Assembly (NCBI GenBank): GCA_030431615.1
Contig: JAUIID010000033.1
Location: 1 to 32,319 of the forward strand
Origin: Alphaproteobacteria bacterium
Lineage (GTDB): Bacteria > Pseudomonadota > Alphaproteobacteria > Geminicoccales > Geminicoccaceae
Direction of reading: 5' to 3'
Length of the DNA: 32,319 nt
Both the position numbers and the translations under genes were made by a program. Position 1 is the stretch's first letter; the number at the start of each line of letters is the position of its first letter. Under the pieces are notes generated by a model. That model was not told the DNA's origin, searched no databases, and saw nothing but the letters and a program-made list of their open reading frames with translations. Shown here in pieces: positions 8,084-20,153 of the stretch.

Positions 8084-9106
8084 ATGGACATTGGCGAGAA
8101 GCGCGAGCTCGGCCGCTCGGGACTGTCGGTAACGGTGCTCGGCATCGGCGGGGTGCCGCTCGGCAACCTCTACCAGAAGTGCTCGGATGCCGACGCCGAG
8201 GCGACGTTGCGGACGGCCTATGATGGCGGAATCCGATTTGTCGACACCGCTCCCTTCTATGGCATCGGCATGTCCGAGCACCGCATCGGCCACTTCATGT
8301 GTCCGCTGCCGCGCGACAGCTGGGTGCTCTCGACCAAGATCGGGCGGGTGCTCGAGGCCAGAGACCCGGCCCTGGGGATCGACGCCGGACCGTTCGTCGA
8401 CCACCACCCGTTCCAGTACCGGTTCGACTACACCTATGACGGGGTGATGCGGTCGTTCGAGGACAGCCTGCAGCGCCTCGCGACCCACCGCATCGACGTC
8501 CTCCTGATCCACGACGTCGACATCTGGACCCATGGCAGCGAGGAGGGCTTCCAGGCGAAGTTCAAGGAGGTCATGGATTCCGGCTACAAGGCGCTGCGCG
8601 AGCTGCGCGACAGCGGCGTGGTCAAGGCGATCGGCGTCGGCGTCAACGAGGTCGATGCCACCATGCAGTTCGCCCGGGCCGGCGATTTCGACTGCTTCCT
8701 CCTCGCCGGCCGCTACACGCTGCTCGAGCAGGGAGCGCTCGACGAGCTGCTACCCTGGTGCACCGAGAAGCAGGTCTCTCTCTTCATCGGCGGCCCCTAC
8801 AATTCGGGCATCCTGGCCACCGGTGCGGTGCCCGGGGCGAAGTACAACTACGAGCCTGCGCCCAGGGAGATCCTCGACAAGGTCGCCGGGATCGAGAGGG
8901 TCTGCGAGAGGCACGGCGTTCCGCTGCCGGCAGCCGCCCTGCAGTTCCCGCTCGGCCACAAGCAGGTGGCCAGCATGATCCCCGGCGCCCGCTCGGCCCG
9001 GGAGGTCGCCCAGAACCTGACCACCTTCAAGACCACCATCCCGGCCGACCTCTGGGCCGAGCTGAAGCACGAGGGTCTGCTGCGCGAGGACGCACCGACG
9101 CCCTGA
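8084..9106 (+). CDS. Aldo/keto reductase, D-threo-aldose 1-dehydrogenase-like
   Basis: This 340-aa cytoplasmic NAD(P)-dependent oxidoreductase has a TIM-barrel fold. The catalytic tetrad is visible: D54 and Y59 in FVDTAPFYGIGMSEHRIG, K85 in STKIGR, and H143 in DVLLIHD. The FYG-x-G-x-SE pattern and overall length match the D-threo-aldose/L-fucose/pyridoxal dehydrogenase branch, which oxidises aldoses to lactones. The ATG at 8084 follows GAGGGGG; the earlier in-frame start at 8015 lies in the proposed promoter. It is divergent from a sugar ABC importer, so it probably oxidises the imported sugar. The precise substrate is not determined. Confidence 0.88.
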   Translation: MDIGEKRELGRSGLSVTVLGIGGVPLGNLYQKCSDADAEATLRTAYDGGIRFVDTAPFYGIGMSEHRIGHFMCPLPRDSWVLSTKIGRVLEARDPALGIDAGPFVDHHPFQYRFDYTYDGVMRSFEDSLQRLATHRIDVLLIHDVDIWTHGSEEGFQAKFKEVMDSGYKALRELRDSGVVKAIGVGVNEVDATMQFARAGDFDCFLLAGRYTLLEQGALDELLPWCTEKQVSLFIGGPYNSGILATGAVPGAKYNYEPAPREILDKVAGIERVCERHGVPLPAAALQFPLGHKQVASMIPGARSAREVAQNLTTFKTTIPADLWAELKHEGLLREDAPTP

Positions 9107-9123
9107 CGCTCCGCCGCAAGGCG

Positions 9124-10347
9124 TCAGGCGTCGAGCAGCATCCGGGTCGGGTCCTCGATGCACTGCTTCACCCGCACGAGGAAGCTCACCGCCTCGCGGC
9201 CGTCGATGATCCGGTGGTCGTAGGAAAGCGCGACATACATGATCGGCCGGGCTTCGATCCGGCCGTCCGGCAGGACCACCGGGCGCTGCACGATATTGTG
9301 CATGCCGAGGATGCCGACCTGCGGCGGGTTGAGGATCGGCGTCGACAGCATCGAGCCGAAGATGCCGCCATTGGTGATCGTGAAGGTGCCGCCGGTCAGC
9401 TCCTCCATGGCGAGCTTGCCGTTCTTCGCCCGCGTGCCGAGGTCGCCGATCGCAGCCTCGATCTCGGCGAGGTTCATGGCGTCGGCGCTGCGCACCACCG
9501 GCACGACGAGGCCGGCATCCGAGCTCACCGCCACGCCGATGTCGTAGTAGTGCTTGTAGACGACCTCGTCGCCGTCGATCTCCGAATTGACCGCCGGATA
9601 GGCCCGCAGCGCGTCGATGCAGGCCTTCACGAAGAACGACATGAAGCCGAGCTTGATGCCGTGCTTCTTCGTGAACGCATCCTGGTAGCTCTTGCGCAGC
9701 CCCATGACCGCCGACATGTCCACCTCGTTGAAGGTGGTGAGCATGGCGGCCGTGTTCTGCGCCTCCTTCAGCCGCTCGGCGATGCGCTTGCGGAGCCGGG
9801 TCATGCGGACCCGCTCCTCGCGTCCTGCCGGCGCCGCGGCACCGCCCTCGGGCGTCGCCACGGGCGCCTTGAGCGACGGCTTGTCCACCGCCAGCACGTC
9901 GGCCTTGGTGACGTTGCCCTTGGGCCCCGTCGGCGGCACCGAGCCGAGGTCGACACCCTTCTCCGCGGCAGCCTTGCGCGCGGCCGGGCCGGCCTTGGCG
10001 GCGCCGTCACCGGATTCCGCCGGTGCCGGCGGCTCCGCCTCTTCGGCCTTCTCGGCCTTCCCGGCCTTGGGCTCGGGCGTCGCTTCGCCCTTGTCGGCCG
10101 GTGCGGCGGCCCCTTCCTCGATCAGCCCGAGGAGCGCGCCGACCTCGACGTCGCTGCCCTCCTCGGCCTTGATCTCGGTGAGCACGCCGGCCACGGGTGC
10201 CGGCACCTCGAGGCTCACCTTGTCGGTCTCGAGCTCGACCAGCGGCTCGTCGACGGCCACAGCGTCGCCGGCCTTCTTCAGCCAGCGGGCGATGGTCGCC
10301 TCGCTCACCGATTCGCCCAGCGTGGGCACCCGGATCTCGCCGCTCAT
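9124..10347 (-). CDS. sucB: Dihydrolipoyllysine succinyltransferase (E2 of 2-oxoglutarate dehydrogenase)
   Basis: This 407-aa protein forms the core of the 2-oxoglutarate dehydrogenase complex. The N-terminal lipoyl domain (2-76) carries the lipoylated K43 in [12 protein letters not shown]. An Ala/Pro/Glu-rich linker (about 77-118) follows, then a short peripheral-subunit-binding domain ([20 protein letters not shown], about 130-152). The C-terminal catalytic domain (about 180-407) has the active-site motif [12 protein letters not shown]. The ATG at 10347 is preceded by AGGAGGAG; the frame runs on upstream into sucA and is not coding there. It is the last gene of the mdh-suc operon, 32 nt after sucA, and converges with the aldo/keto reductase gene. 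Confidence 0.97.
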   Translation of the reverse strand: MSGEIRVPTLGESVSEATIARWLKKAGDAVAVDEPLVELETDKVSLEVPAPVAGVLTEIKAEEGSDVEVGALLGLIEEGAAAPADKGEATPEPKAGKAEKAEEAEPPAPAESGDGAAKAGPAARKAAAEKGVDLGSVPPTGPKGNVTKADVLAVDKPSLKAPVATPEGGAAAPAGREERVRMTRLRKRIAERLKEAQNTAAMLTTFNEVDMSAVMGLRKSYQDAFTKKHGIKLGFMSFFVKACIDALRAYPAVNSEIDGDEVVYKHYYDIGVAVSSDAGLVVPVVRSADAMNLAEIEAAIGDLGTRAKNGKLAMEELTGGTFTITNGGIFGSMLSTPILNPPQVGILGMHNIVQRPVVLPDGRIEARPIMYVALSYDHRIIDGREAVSFLVRVKQCIEDPTRMLLDA

Positions 10348-10379
10348 CGGGACTCCTCCTGTCTCATCCGTGTCGCCGC

Positions 10380-13232
10380 TCAGCCGCTCAACGCTTCGTC
10401 GACCAGCGCCCGCTGCTCGCGCTCGTGCTGCGCGTGGAAGCCCGTCGCCGGGGCGGCAGCCGGCTTGCGACCGGCATAGGTCAGGCGGCGCTGGGCGATG
10501 CCCTGCGCCTCCATCAGGTTCTCGATCCTGGGTGCCACGAAGAACCAGGCGCCCTGGTTGCGCGGCTCCTCCTGGCACCAGATGAAGCTCGCCGTGGCCG
10601 GGTAGCGCTGCAGCTCCTCGTTCAGCGCGTCCTCGGGGAAGGGGGCGAGCTGCTCGAGCCGGATCAGCGCCACCTTGTCGTCGAGCCCCTGGTCCTCGCG
10701 CGCCGCGAGCAGGTCGTAATAGACCTTGCCGGAGCACATCACGACGCGCTCGATGGCCTGGTCGGCATCGCTCGGCGGCCGGTCGTACATGACGCGATGG
10801 AAGCTCGTGCCCGGGCCCATGTCCTCGAGCGTCGAGACGCAGCGCTTGTGCCGCAGCAGCGACTTCGGCGTCATCACGATCAGCGGCTTCCTGAAGTCGC
10901 GATGCAGCTGGCGGCGCAGCATGTGGAAGTGGTTCGCCGGCGTCGACGGGTAGCAGACCTGAATGTTGTCCTCGGCGAAGAGCTGCAGGAAGCGCTCGAG
11001 CCGGGCCGAGCTGTGCTCCGGGCCCTGGCCCTCCATGCCGTGCGGCAGGAGGCAGACGAGGCCGCAGAAGCGCAGCCACTTCTTCTCGCCCGAGGAGATG
11101 AACTGGTCGAAATAGACCTGCGCGCCATTGCAGAAATCGCCGAACTGCGCCTCCCAGAGCGTCAGGCAGCCCGGATCGGCGAGCGAGTAGCCGTACTCGA
11201 AGCCGAGCACGCCCTCCTCGGAGAGGAAGCTGTCGATGACCTCGAAGCTGCCCTGATCCTCGCGCAGATGCATGAGGGGGTAGTACTTCTCTTCCGTCGA
11301 CTGGTCGTAGATCGTGGCGTGGCGCTGCGAGAAGGTGCCGCGGCCGACGTCCTGGCCGGTCAGCCGCACGGGAAAGCCCTCGCAGAGCAGCGTGCCGAAG
11401 GCGAGGTGCTCGGCGGTCGCCCAGTCGATGCCCTGGCCTTCCTCGATCGCCTTGCGCCGCTGCCCGATCACCCGCTTGAGCCGCGGGTGGACGTTGAGCT
11501 CCTTCGGCAGTGCCGTCATCTGCAGGCCGATCTCCCGCAGGGTCTCGAGCGAGCTCGACGTCCTGCCGCGCTCGTAATCGATGGGCGAGGCCTTGAGGCC
11601 GGCCCAGGCGCCTTCGAGCCAGTCGACCTTGTTCGACTTGTAGCTTCTCGCCGAATCGTGCGCCGCGTCGAGCTGCTTGTTGAAGCTGTCGAGCAGCTCC
11701 TGCCCGTAGCCCGGCTCGATCACCTTCTCGCGCTCGAGCCGCTTCACGTAGACCTGCCGCACGGTCGGGTGCTGTGCGATGTTCTTGTACATCAGCGGCT
11801 GGGTGAAGCTCGGCTCGTCACCCTCGTTGTGGCCGTGCCGCCGGTAGCACCAGAGGTCGATCACCACGTCCTTCTTGAAGGTGTGGCGGAACTCGGCGGC
11901 CAGCCGCGAGACATGGGTCACGGCCACCGGATCGTCGCCGTTGACGTGGAAGATCGGCGCCTGGATGCCGCGCGCCACGTCCGAGGGATAGGGCGAGGAG
12001 CGGGCATAGGCCGGGCTCGTCGTGAACCCGATCTGGTTGTTGACGATCAGGTGCAGCGTGCCGCCGACCCGATAGCCCCTGAGCTCCGACATCTCGAGGC
12101 ATTCGTGGACCACGCCCTGCCCGGCGAAGGCCGCGTCGCCGTGCAGCAGGATGCCCATGACCTGACCGCGCTCGGTGTCGTTCTTCTGCCGCTGCTTGGC
12201 CCGGACCTTGCCCATCACCACCGGGTTGACCGCCTCGAGATGCGACGGGTTGGCGGTGAGCGAGAGATGGACCTGCCGGCCGTCGGGCAGCACCCGGTCG
12301 GTCGATGTGCCGAGATGGTATTTCACGTCGCCCGAGCCCAGCACGTCGTCGTGGCTGGCGCCCCCCTGGAACTCGCTGAAGATCGCCGAGTAGGGCTTTC
12401 CCATGACGTTGGCCAGCACGTTGAGCCGGCCGCGATGCGGCATGCCCAGCACGATCTCGTCGACGCCGAGCTCGGCACTAGTGCGGATCATCGTCTCGAG
12501 CGAGGCGATCGCACTCTCGCCGCCGTCCAGGCCGAAACGCTTGGTGCCCGGGAACTTGACGTGCAGGAACTGCTCGAAGCCCTCGGTCTCGGTCAGGTGC
12601 TCGAGGATCTCGCGCTTCTCCTCGGGCGTCGTGTCGAAGAGGCCCCTGGCACTCTCGATCCGCTGCTGCAGCCAGCTCTTCTGGTCCGGGTCCTGGATGT
12701 GCAGGAACTCGATGCCGACGGTCGAGCTGTAGGTCTTCTGCAGCACGTCCATGACCTGGCGCAGCGTCGCCGTCTCGAGGCCGAGCACGAAGTCGAGATA
12801 GAACTCGCGATCCAGGTCGGCGTCGGTGAAGCCGTAGGAGTGGTAGTCGAGCTCGGGGTGGTGCGCCTTGTGGCTGATCTTGAGGGGGTCGAGCTTGGCG
12901 ATCAGGTGGCCGCGCACGCGATAGGCGCGGATCAGCATGATCAGCCGCAGATGCTCGCGGATCAGGGTCTTGGTGGCATCCGAGTCGAGCGTGGTGGCCG
13001 CCGGCCGGTTCAGGTTGGCCGGCTCGGCGAGGCCCGTCGGACGCGGCTGCAGGGCCGCCCGCGCCCGCCCGAAAAGGGCGCGGTCCTCGCTGTCGAGCCC
13101 GTCGAAATAGCCGCGCCAGCTCGGCTCGACGCTCGCCGGATCGTTCAGGTAGCGGGCATAGAGCTCCTCGATGAAGCTCGAGTTGCCACCGTAGAGAAAG
13201 GAGGTCTGCTCCAGCTCTTTGCGCGTTGCCAT
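10380..13232 (-). CDS. sucA: 2-oxoglutarate dehydrogenase E1 component
   Basis: This 950-aa thiamine-diphosphate enzyme decarboxylates 2-oxoglutarate and transfers succinyl to SucB. The N-terminal segment [20 protein letters not shown] and SWRGYF is the E1o-specific head that contacts the core. [18 protein letters not shown] is near residue 262, and the TPP/Mg motif GDAAFAGQG with VNNQIGFTT near 365-400. The transketolase-like pyrimidine-binding domain ([14 protein letters not shown]) and the C-terminal domain ending [17 protein letters not shown] follow. The length matches the family. The ATG at 13232 lies 67 nt after sucD; the upstream GAGGG is close to the start codon, so initiation may be weak. 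Confidence 0.97.
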   Translation of the reverse strand: MATRKELEQTSFLYGGNSSFIEELYARYLNDPASVEPSWRGYFDGLDSEDRALFGRARAALQPRPTGLAEPANLNRPAATTLDSDATKTLIREHLRLIMLIRAYRVRGHLIAKLDPLKISHKAHHPELDYHSYGFTDADLDREFYLDFVLGLETATLRQVMDVLQKTYSSTVGIEFLHIQDPDQKSWLQQRIESARGLFDTTPEEKREILEHLTETEGFEQFLHVKFPGTKRFGLDGGESAIASLETMIRTSAELGVDEIVLGMPHRGRLNVLANVMGKPYSAIFSEFQGGASHDDVLGSGDVKYHLGTSTDRVLPDGRQVHLSLTANPSHLEAVNPVVMGKVRAKQRQKNDTERGQVMGILLHGDAAFAGQGVVHECLEMSELRGYRVGGTLHLIVNNQIGFTTSPAYARSSPYPSDVARGIQAPIFHVNGDDPVAVTHVSRLAAEFRHTFKKDVVIDLWCYRRHGHNEGDEPSFTQPLMYKNIAQHPTVRQVYVKRLEREKVIEPGYGQELLDSFNKQLDAAHDSARSYKSNKVDWLEGAWAGLKASPIDYERGRTSSSLETLREIGLQMTALPKELNVHPRLKRVIGQRRKAIEEGQGIDWATAEHLAFGTLLCEGFPVRLTGQDVGRGTFSQRHATIYDQSTEEKYYPLMHLREDQGSFEVIDSFLSEEGVLGFEYGYSLADPGCLTLWEAQFGDFCNGAQVYFDQFISSGEKKWLRFCGLVCLLPHGMEGQGPEHSSARLERFLQLFAEDNIQVCYPSTPANHFHMLRRQLHRDFRKPLIVMTPKSLLRHKRCVSTLEDMGPGTSFHRVMYDRPPSDADQAIERVVMCSGKVYYDLLAAREDQGLDDKVALIRLEQLAPFPEDALNEELQRYPATASFIWCQEEPRNQGAWFFVAPRIENLMEAQGIAQRRLTYAGRKPAAAPATGFHAQHEREQRALVDEALSG

Positions 13233-13299
13233 AGCCCTCGTGCTACCCCTCGATCACCGGTCCGGCCGAGCCTTGGAGCCCGACCTCTCGGACAGGTTC

Positions 13300-14177
13300 T
13301 TAGGCCCGGCCGAGCGCCTCCACCATGGCCTTGCCGATGCCGGCCGGATTTTCCGCAATCACGATGCCGGCAGCGCGCATGGCCTCGAGCTTCTCCTCGG
13401 CCCCGCCCTTGCCACCCGAGATGATGGCGCCGGCATGGCCCATCCGGCGCCCGGGCGGTGCGGTGCGGCCGGCAATGAACCCGGCCACCGGCTTCTTGAC
13501 CGGCTGCGAGCGAAGGAATTCGGCCGCGTCCTCCTCGGCCGTGCCGCCGATCTCGCCGATCATGATGATGCCCTCCGTCCCCTCGTCGGCGAGGAAGAGC
13601 TCGAGCACGTCGATGAACTCCATCCCCTTGACCGGGTCGCCGCCGATGCCGACGCAGGTCGACTGGCCGAGCCCGGCAGCCGTGGTCTGTGCCACTGCCT
13701 CATAGGTGAGCGTGCCCGAGCGCGAGACGATGCCGATCTTGCCGGGCTTGTGGATATGCCCCGGCATGATGCCGATCTTGCAGCCGCCGGGCGTGATGAC
13801 GCCCGGGCAGTTGGGGCCGACCAGCCGCGTCGCCGAGCCCGTTAGCGCGCGGCGGACCTTGATCATGTCGAGCACCGGGATGCCCTCGGTGATGCAGACG
13901 ACCAGCCCGATTCCGGCGTCGATCGCCTCGAGGATCGCGTCCGCTGCATAGGGTGCCGGGACGTAGATCACGCTCGCATCGGCGCCGGTGCCTTCGGCCG
14001 CCGCCTTGACCGTGTCGAAGACCGGCAATCCCAGATGCTTCTCCCCGCCCTTGCCGGGCGTGACCCCGCCGACCATCCGCGTGCCATAGGCGATCGCCTG
14101 CTCGGAATGGAAGGTGCCCTGGGCGCCGGTGAAGCCCTGGCAGATGACCTTGGTCGAGGCGTCGATGAGCACGGCCA

Positions 14178-14178
<1 letters not shown>
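13300..14178 (-). CDS. sucD: Succinyl-CoA synthetase alpha subunit
   Basis: This 292-aa subunit begins [20 protein letters not shown]. It contains the CoA-binding N-terminal domain ([29 protein letters not shown]) and the phosphorylated active-site H248 in [13 protein letters not shown]. With SucC it converts succinyl-CoA to succinate with nucleotide triphosphate formation. Its ATG shares one base with the sucC stop (TGATG), so the two subunits are translationally coupled. Upstream in-frame sequence lies inside sucC and is not used. Confidence 0.97.
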
Positions 14179-15347
<1,169 letters not shown>

Positions 15348-15358
15348 CGAAGAAGCTC

Positions 15359-16375
<1,017 letters not shown>

Positions 16376-16428
16376 TCAAGGTGACCGGCATCGCATCGGC
16401 ATGGCCCTGCTGCGGCGCAACAGCGCGA

Positions 16429-16450
16429 CGCCCGCCGAATCCGGCGGGCG
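16429..16450. other. 9-bp GC hairpin in mdh upstream region
   Basis: CGCCCGCCG (16429-16437) pairs with CGGCGGGCG (16442-16450) around AATC. It lies 126 bp upstream of the mdh start and directly beyond the T-tract of the preceding gene's terminator. It may back up that terminator or form part of the mdh leader. Confidence 0.4.
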
Positions 16451-16458
16451 GGCTCGGC

Positions 16459-16490
16459 AAAAAGCAAAAAGGCCGGCACCGGGGCCGGCC
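16459..16490 (-). terminator. Rho-independent terminator of the RTX protein gene
   Basis: On the - strand the stem GGCCGGC/GCCGGCC (16484-16490 with 16471-16477) is followed by TTTTTGCTTTTT (16470-16459). It lies 23 bp after the stop of the secreted RTX protein and insulates it from the mdh operon. Confidence 0.85.
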
Positions 16491-16513
16491 CTCTCGCGAT
16501 AAGTCGATCGACC

Positions 16514-18958
16514 TCAGGCCATCGGCGTCTCGGCGCCCGGGATGATCACGAAGCTCGACGGATCCCCGCCGGCCACGACACCGGTCGGTTCGTTCAGATA
16601 GGCGATGTCCACGAAGCTGGCGCTGCCGCCCTTGCCATCGAGGTCAACCTGCACCTTGACGCCGTCGGTGATGGCGCTGGTCCGGATATAGTCGGCGATG
16701 TTGTCGGCCGTGATGTCGCTGTCGCGGAACAGCTGCTGCAGGTCCAGCTTGTCGCCTTCGGTGGCATTGAAGAAGCTGATCGTGTCGGCGCCGTCGGAGA
16801 GGCCGGTGATTCGCACCACATCGGCCTCGGGGCCGAGGATGATCCGGTCCGGCTGCGGCCCGCCGACGACCGTGTTCTGGCCGGGCTGGCTCACGTCGAT
16901 CGTGTCGGTGCCGTCGCCACCGTCGACGAAGTCGTTGCCGCCCATGCCGAAGATGGTGTCGTCGCCACCCCGCCCGCTGATCACGTCGTCGCCGGACTGG
17001 CCGTCACCGGGTGCGGTGCCGATGATCGTGTCGTCGCCATTGCCATCGCCGGGCCCGGTCAAAAGGTTGTTCTGGACGTCGATGACGGTGGTGCCCTTGC
17101 CGGTCAGGCCATCGGGGTCGGTGACGCTGACCTCGATCTGCCGCTCGCCGAACTGCGGGTTCTGCAGGTCGACGCCGATCGAAGCGGCGTTGATCACCTG
17201 CTGGTAGGCGTCGATCGACGCCAGGCCCTTGAGCTCGATCAGCGTGTCGCTGACCTGCGTCACGGTGATGCCGGTGCCGGCGGCGACACTCGGGTCGAGG
17301 AGCAGGCTGTCGCCCGCGAGCCCGGTCAGCGCGATGGTGGCCGAAGCCATATCGGTGCTGTCCGTGTCGGTGATCTTGATGTCCACGCCGTTCTCGAAGG
17401 CCTCGATGACCAGCGTGTTGCTGATGGGCGAGCCGAAGCGCACGCCAAGCACCAGGTCGTCGAAGGTGAGATCCCGGAACCTGCCGATGCCGTCGTCGAT
17501 CCCGACGAGCAGCAGCCCGTTGCTGCCATCCCAGCCGGACACGAAATGGCCGAGCCCGTCGGGATTGATCACGTTCTGGTTGGGCGAATCGGGGGTGGCG
17601 TCGGCCGAGAAGATCCGGTTGCCGTCCGCGCCCTTGAGCACGGTTTCCGTGCCGTCGTCGGCAATGTGCACGAGCAGCGGATTGAGCTGGGGCTTGTCGG
17701 TCGGATGAACGTCCGTGATCTTGGCGGTCTCGCCGGTCAGGGGATCGCGCACCTCGTACCGGCCGCCCTGCAGCTTCGAGAAGTCGTTCTGGCGGAACCC
17801 GTCATTGAGGAAGAGGATGCCGATCGGGGTGCCGGCCGTGAACTTGCCGAGGGAGATCTCCGTCCCGGGCTCCAGGGTCTTGAGCTCCGCGAACGCATCC
17901 TGGGGGACGTTGGTGCCATCGAAGGCGAGCCGCACGTTCACGATCGAGCCGTCGGCGGCGATGTCGTGCACGAACACGCTGTCCACCGAGTACGAGTTCT
18001 CGTTGACGAAGCGGATGAAGACCTCGCGCTCGATGTCGAGAGTGACGTTGGCTTCATCGACACTGTTGATGCTGTCGAGGGCCAGCGGATCGATGGGCCC
18101 CTTGCTCTCCAGCCACTTCTGGTAGCTGAGCCCCTCGCGATCGACGCCGTCCGGCGTCAGCGAGCTCTCGCTCAGCGGCAGGGTGGGTGTCGTCTTCGGG
18201 TTGAAGCCCGGTCCCGATACCTCGCCGACAGTCGCCGACACCGACGACTGCATGATCACCTGCGGCCCGGTGGGATCCGGCGGTGGCGGCGGGTTGTTGC
18301 CGCCGTCATTGTTGTCGTCGCCGACGAAGAGGCTCGTGACCTCCGGTGAGGGGAGGCCATAGCTCAGCGAGGTCGGCCCGAGCGGTCCGAGCGGGTCGAG
18401 CCCGTCGCCCATGGAACCCGCGTCGTAGGCCGTGAAACCGGCACCGCCGCCGCCCTGCGGGCCGTCGGCCGGGCCGGCTGCCGGCTCGACGCCGCCCTGC
18501 TCGTCGAGCACCGGTGCCGCCTCGGCCTGCTGCAGGAGAACGGGGGCCGAGGTCGCCGGGGCGCCGAGCACGCTCAGCTGCGGCGGCGCCTCGCTCGGCG
18601 CGAAGAAGCCGACGAGCACCAGGACACCGCCATTGGGCTGGGTGACCACGAGGTCGAGCCCGTCGACCGCATAGACCGCCCGCGACGGATCGAAGGCCGG
18701 GTCGTCGAGGACCACGGTCGTGCCGGGCGTCACGGCGATGACCCGCCGCTCGCCCGCGTCCACCGGGGCGATGCCGAGGGTTTCGGGGTCGACCGGTGTC
18801 GCTGCGGTGGCTGCGAGCTCCTCCGGCTCCTCGGTGACCGCCGGCTCCTGGACCAGCACGCGCGGCTGGCCGCTGGCCTCCGGAGTCGTCTCGGCCTGTG
18901 CGATAACGATGTCTTCCATACCGTCGACCGGCCAATCCGACCCAGTCCGTTCGGTCAT
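16514..18958 (-). CDS. Secreted RTX-type calcium-binding protein, type I secretion target
   Basis: This acidic 814-aa protein has no Sec signal. The N-terminal third has a beta-rich module (VYAVDGLDLVVTQPNGGVLV) and a Pro/Ala-rich linker. The middle (about 260-500) has features of a DUF4114-like module (NPDGLGHFVSGWDG, RFRDLTFDDLVLGVRFG). Residues about 639-690 carry RTX nonapeptides (GGDDTIFGMGGND, DGGDGTD), which bind Ca2+ outside the cell. The C-terminus (ITDGVKVQVDLDGKGG, SFVDIAYL) matches the type I secretion C-terminal target domain of the VCA0849 subclass. The start at 18958 follows AGGAGCG. No ABC exporter, membrane-fusion or TolC gene is adjacent. A surface or adhesin-like role is likely. 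Confidence 0.85.
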   Translation of the reverse strand: MTERTGSDWPVDGMEDIVIAQAETTPEASGQPRVLVQEPAVTEEPEELAATAATPVDPETLGIAPVDAGERRVIAVTPGTTVVLDDPAFDPSRAVYAVDGLDLVVTQPNGGVLVLVGFFAPSEAPPQLSVLGAPATSAPVLLQQAEAAPVLDEQGGVEPAAGPADGPQGGGGAGFTAYDAGSMGDGLDPLGPLGPTSLSYGLPSPEVTSLFVGDDNNDGGNNPPPPPDPTGPQVIMQSSVSATVGEVSGPGFNPKTTPTLPLSESSLTPDGVDREGLSYQKWLESKGPIDPLALDSINSVDEANVTLDIEREVFIRFVNENSYSVDSVFVHDIAADGSIVNVRLAFDGTNVPQDAFAELKTLEPGTEISLGKFTAGTPIGILFLNDGFRQNDFSKLQGGRYEVRDPLTGETAKITDVHPTDKPQLNPLLVHIADDGTETVLKGADGNRIFSADATPDSPNQNVINPDGLGHFVSGWDGSNGLLLVGIDDGIGRFRDLTFDDLVLGVRFGSPISNTLVIEAFENGVDIKITDTDSTDMASATIALTGLAGDSLLLDPSVAAGTGITVTQVSDTLIELKGLASIDAYQQVINAASIGVDLQNPQFGERQIEVSVTDPDGLTGKGTTVIDVQNNLLTGPGDGNGDDTIIGTAPGDGQSGDDVISGRGGDDTIFGMGGNDFVDGGDGTDTIDVSQPGQNTVVGGPQPDRIILGPEADVVRITGLSDGADTISFFNATEGDKLDLQQLFRDSDITADNIADYIRTSAITDGVKVQVDLDGKGGSASFVDIAYLNEPTGVVAGGDPSSFVIIPGAETPMA

Positions 18959-19003
18959 GTCGCGCTCCTGCGTCGTAGGCGAGTTGGTCTTTTCTGATTC
19001 GCG

Positions 19004-19018
19004 TTAACCAAAACCTAA
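19004..19018. promoter_or_regulatory. CtrA-like box (TTAA-N7-CTAA) with adjacent GANTC site
   Basis: TTAA at 19004-19007 and CTAA at 19015-19018 are separated by 7 nt, one mismatch from the CtrA consensus TTAA-N7-TTAA. A GATTC site (GANTC, the CcrM methylation sequence) lies at 18996-19000. The position is in the 152-bp divergent gap between the RTX gene and the RHH/PAS gene. Cell-cycle control is inferred from the motif only. Confidence 0.4.
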
Positions 19019-19110
19019 CCTATAGAGCGCATTTACTCTTCTCAATCGTGAATGGGCGCTGAGGTGAATATCATGGTGCGTATGCACGCCGCACGTTGGA
19101 ACTGTGCCAC

Positions 19111-19719
19111 ATGATTCGCAAGACGATGCGGATCGGTGAGGTCCGAACCTCGATCAAGCTGGAAAGCGAGTTCTGGGAGTACCTCAAGGCCGTTGCACAA
19201 CAGCGGCATCTGCGGCTTTCGGGCCTTGTCAACGAGGTGGCGTCGGCGACGCCAGAGCGGACGAATCTCGCCTCGACCCTGCGCACCTATGCGCTGGTGC
19301 ATGCCCGGCTGCGCACCGAGACTATGCAGCGCGACGTGGACAAGCTGGCGCTCGCCGGCAATACCCAGGATCTCGTCCGGGTGCTGGAGGCCTGTCCCCT
19401 GCCGTCGCTGATCATCGACGGCGAGCGGGCCATCCGTCAGATGAACCGCGCCTTCGCCTTCTGGCTCAATCTCGACCCGAAGGCGACCATGGGCCAGCGT
19501 CTCGACAACATCATGATCCTGCGGGGCCCGGGGATGCGCGACATGTGGACGAGCCTGCTCGACGGCCGGATGGCCAGGGCCGGCTTCAACGCGACCTACG
19601 TCTCGCCGGGCAAGGTGCGTACCGCCCAGGCGATCGCCGTGGCGCTCTCCGCCCCGTCGGTCGATCCGACCCGGCGCGGCTGCATCGTCATGTTCGAGAC
19701 CCTGGCCGGCCGCACCTGA
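19111..19719 (+). CDS. Ribbon-helix-helix DNA-binding domain fused to PAS-like domain
   Basis: This protein has 202 aa. Residues about 8-65 (EVRTSIKLESEFWEYLKAVA, RHLRLSGLVNEVA, NLASTLRTYALVHAR) match the ribbon-helix-helix domain common as short stand-alone proteins in Alphaproteobacteria. Residues about 88-200 (VLEACPLPSLIIDGERAIRQ, NRAFAFWLNLDPKATMGQRL) resemble a PAS fold. The combination suggests a sensory transcription regulator. ATG 19111 was chosen because the RHH domain starts soon after; TTG 19096 and ATG 19126 are alternatives, and none has a strong ribosome-binding site. It diverges from the secreted RTX gene and may regulate it. Confidence 0.75.
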   Translation: MIRKTMRIGEVRTSIKLESEFWEYLKAVAQQRHLRLSGLVNEVASATPERTNLASTLRTYALVHARLRTETMQRDVDKLALAGNTQDLVRVLEACPLPSLIIDGERAIRQMNRAFAFWLNLDPKATMGQRLDNIMILRGPGMRDMWTSLLDGRMARAGFNATYVSPGKVRTAQAIAVALSAPSVDPTRRGCIVMFETLAGRT

Positions 19720-19755
19720 GGAGGCTTGCCGGCCGTCCCGGTGCCGGGCCTCGCG

Positions 19756-19977
19756 TCAGGAGACGATGTCGATCCGGCGGCCGAGCGGGTCGGGGCCGCG
19801 CGGCCGGCGGCGCTCCCGTCGCTCGGCGGGGTTGGGCGGCGTTCCCGGCGACGTCGAGGCATCTGCCGCATAGGGGCGGAATGCGGCAGCCCTCTGGCGG
19901 CGCTCCGGGCGCTCGGTCCGGCCGTCCGGCCGGATGATCTCGACCGGCGTGACGGCGGTGTCAGGGGCGGCTGTCAT
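19756..19977 (-). CDS. Hypothetical small Arg/Pro-rich protein (73 aa)
   Basis: ATG 19977 to TGA 19756 gives 73 residues, including TPVEIIRPDGRTERPERRQR and ending GRRIDIVS. The third codon positions are about 85-90% G or C, as in the surrounding real genes, which supports coding. No domain is recognised and no good ribosome-binding site is visible. It is basic, Pro-rich and probably disordered. It converges with the RHH/PAS gene and diverges from glmM. The rest of the 434-bp gap (19720-20153) shows no convincing promoter; a lone TTGACC occurs near 20000. Confidence 0.5.
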   Translation of the reverse strand: MTAAPDTAVTPVEIIRPDGRTERPERRQRAAAFRPYAADASTSPGTPPNPAERRERRRPRGPDPLGRRIDIVS

Positions 19978-20153
19978 GGTTGCGCAAGCCGGAACAGTTG
20001 ACCTGCGGCGAGCTTAGTTGGAGAGAATGCCGGCCGGACGGCTGAATTCGTCGAGCGCCTACCCCAAGGCGACCAGACCTTAACGCAACCAACCGGGTTC
20101 CTCGACCGGCCCGTCCCCTTGCCATTCTTCTGCAGCACGAGGACCATTCATCG

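Noticed and set aside
9104-9126. Terminator between the aldo/keto reductase and sucB
   Set aside because: TGACGC/GCGTCA and an inner CGCC-GCAA-GGCG stem exist, but the stem is short, formed mainly by the two stop regions, and lacks a U-tract on either strand.
8758-10479. 573-aa + strand ORF overlapping the aldo/keto reductase end and sucB
   Set aside because: It overlaps two well-supported genes in a different frame or strand and shows no domain.
10197-13424. 1075-aa + strand ORF opposite sucA
   Set aside because: It is antisense to sucA, whose protein is fully recognisable. Long open antisense frames are expected at this GC content; its composition is low-complexity and has no family signature.
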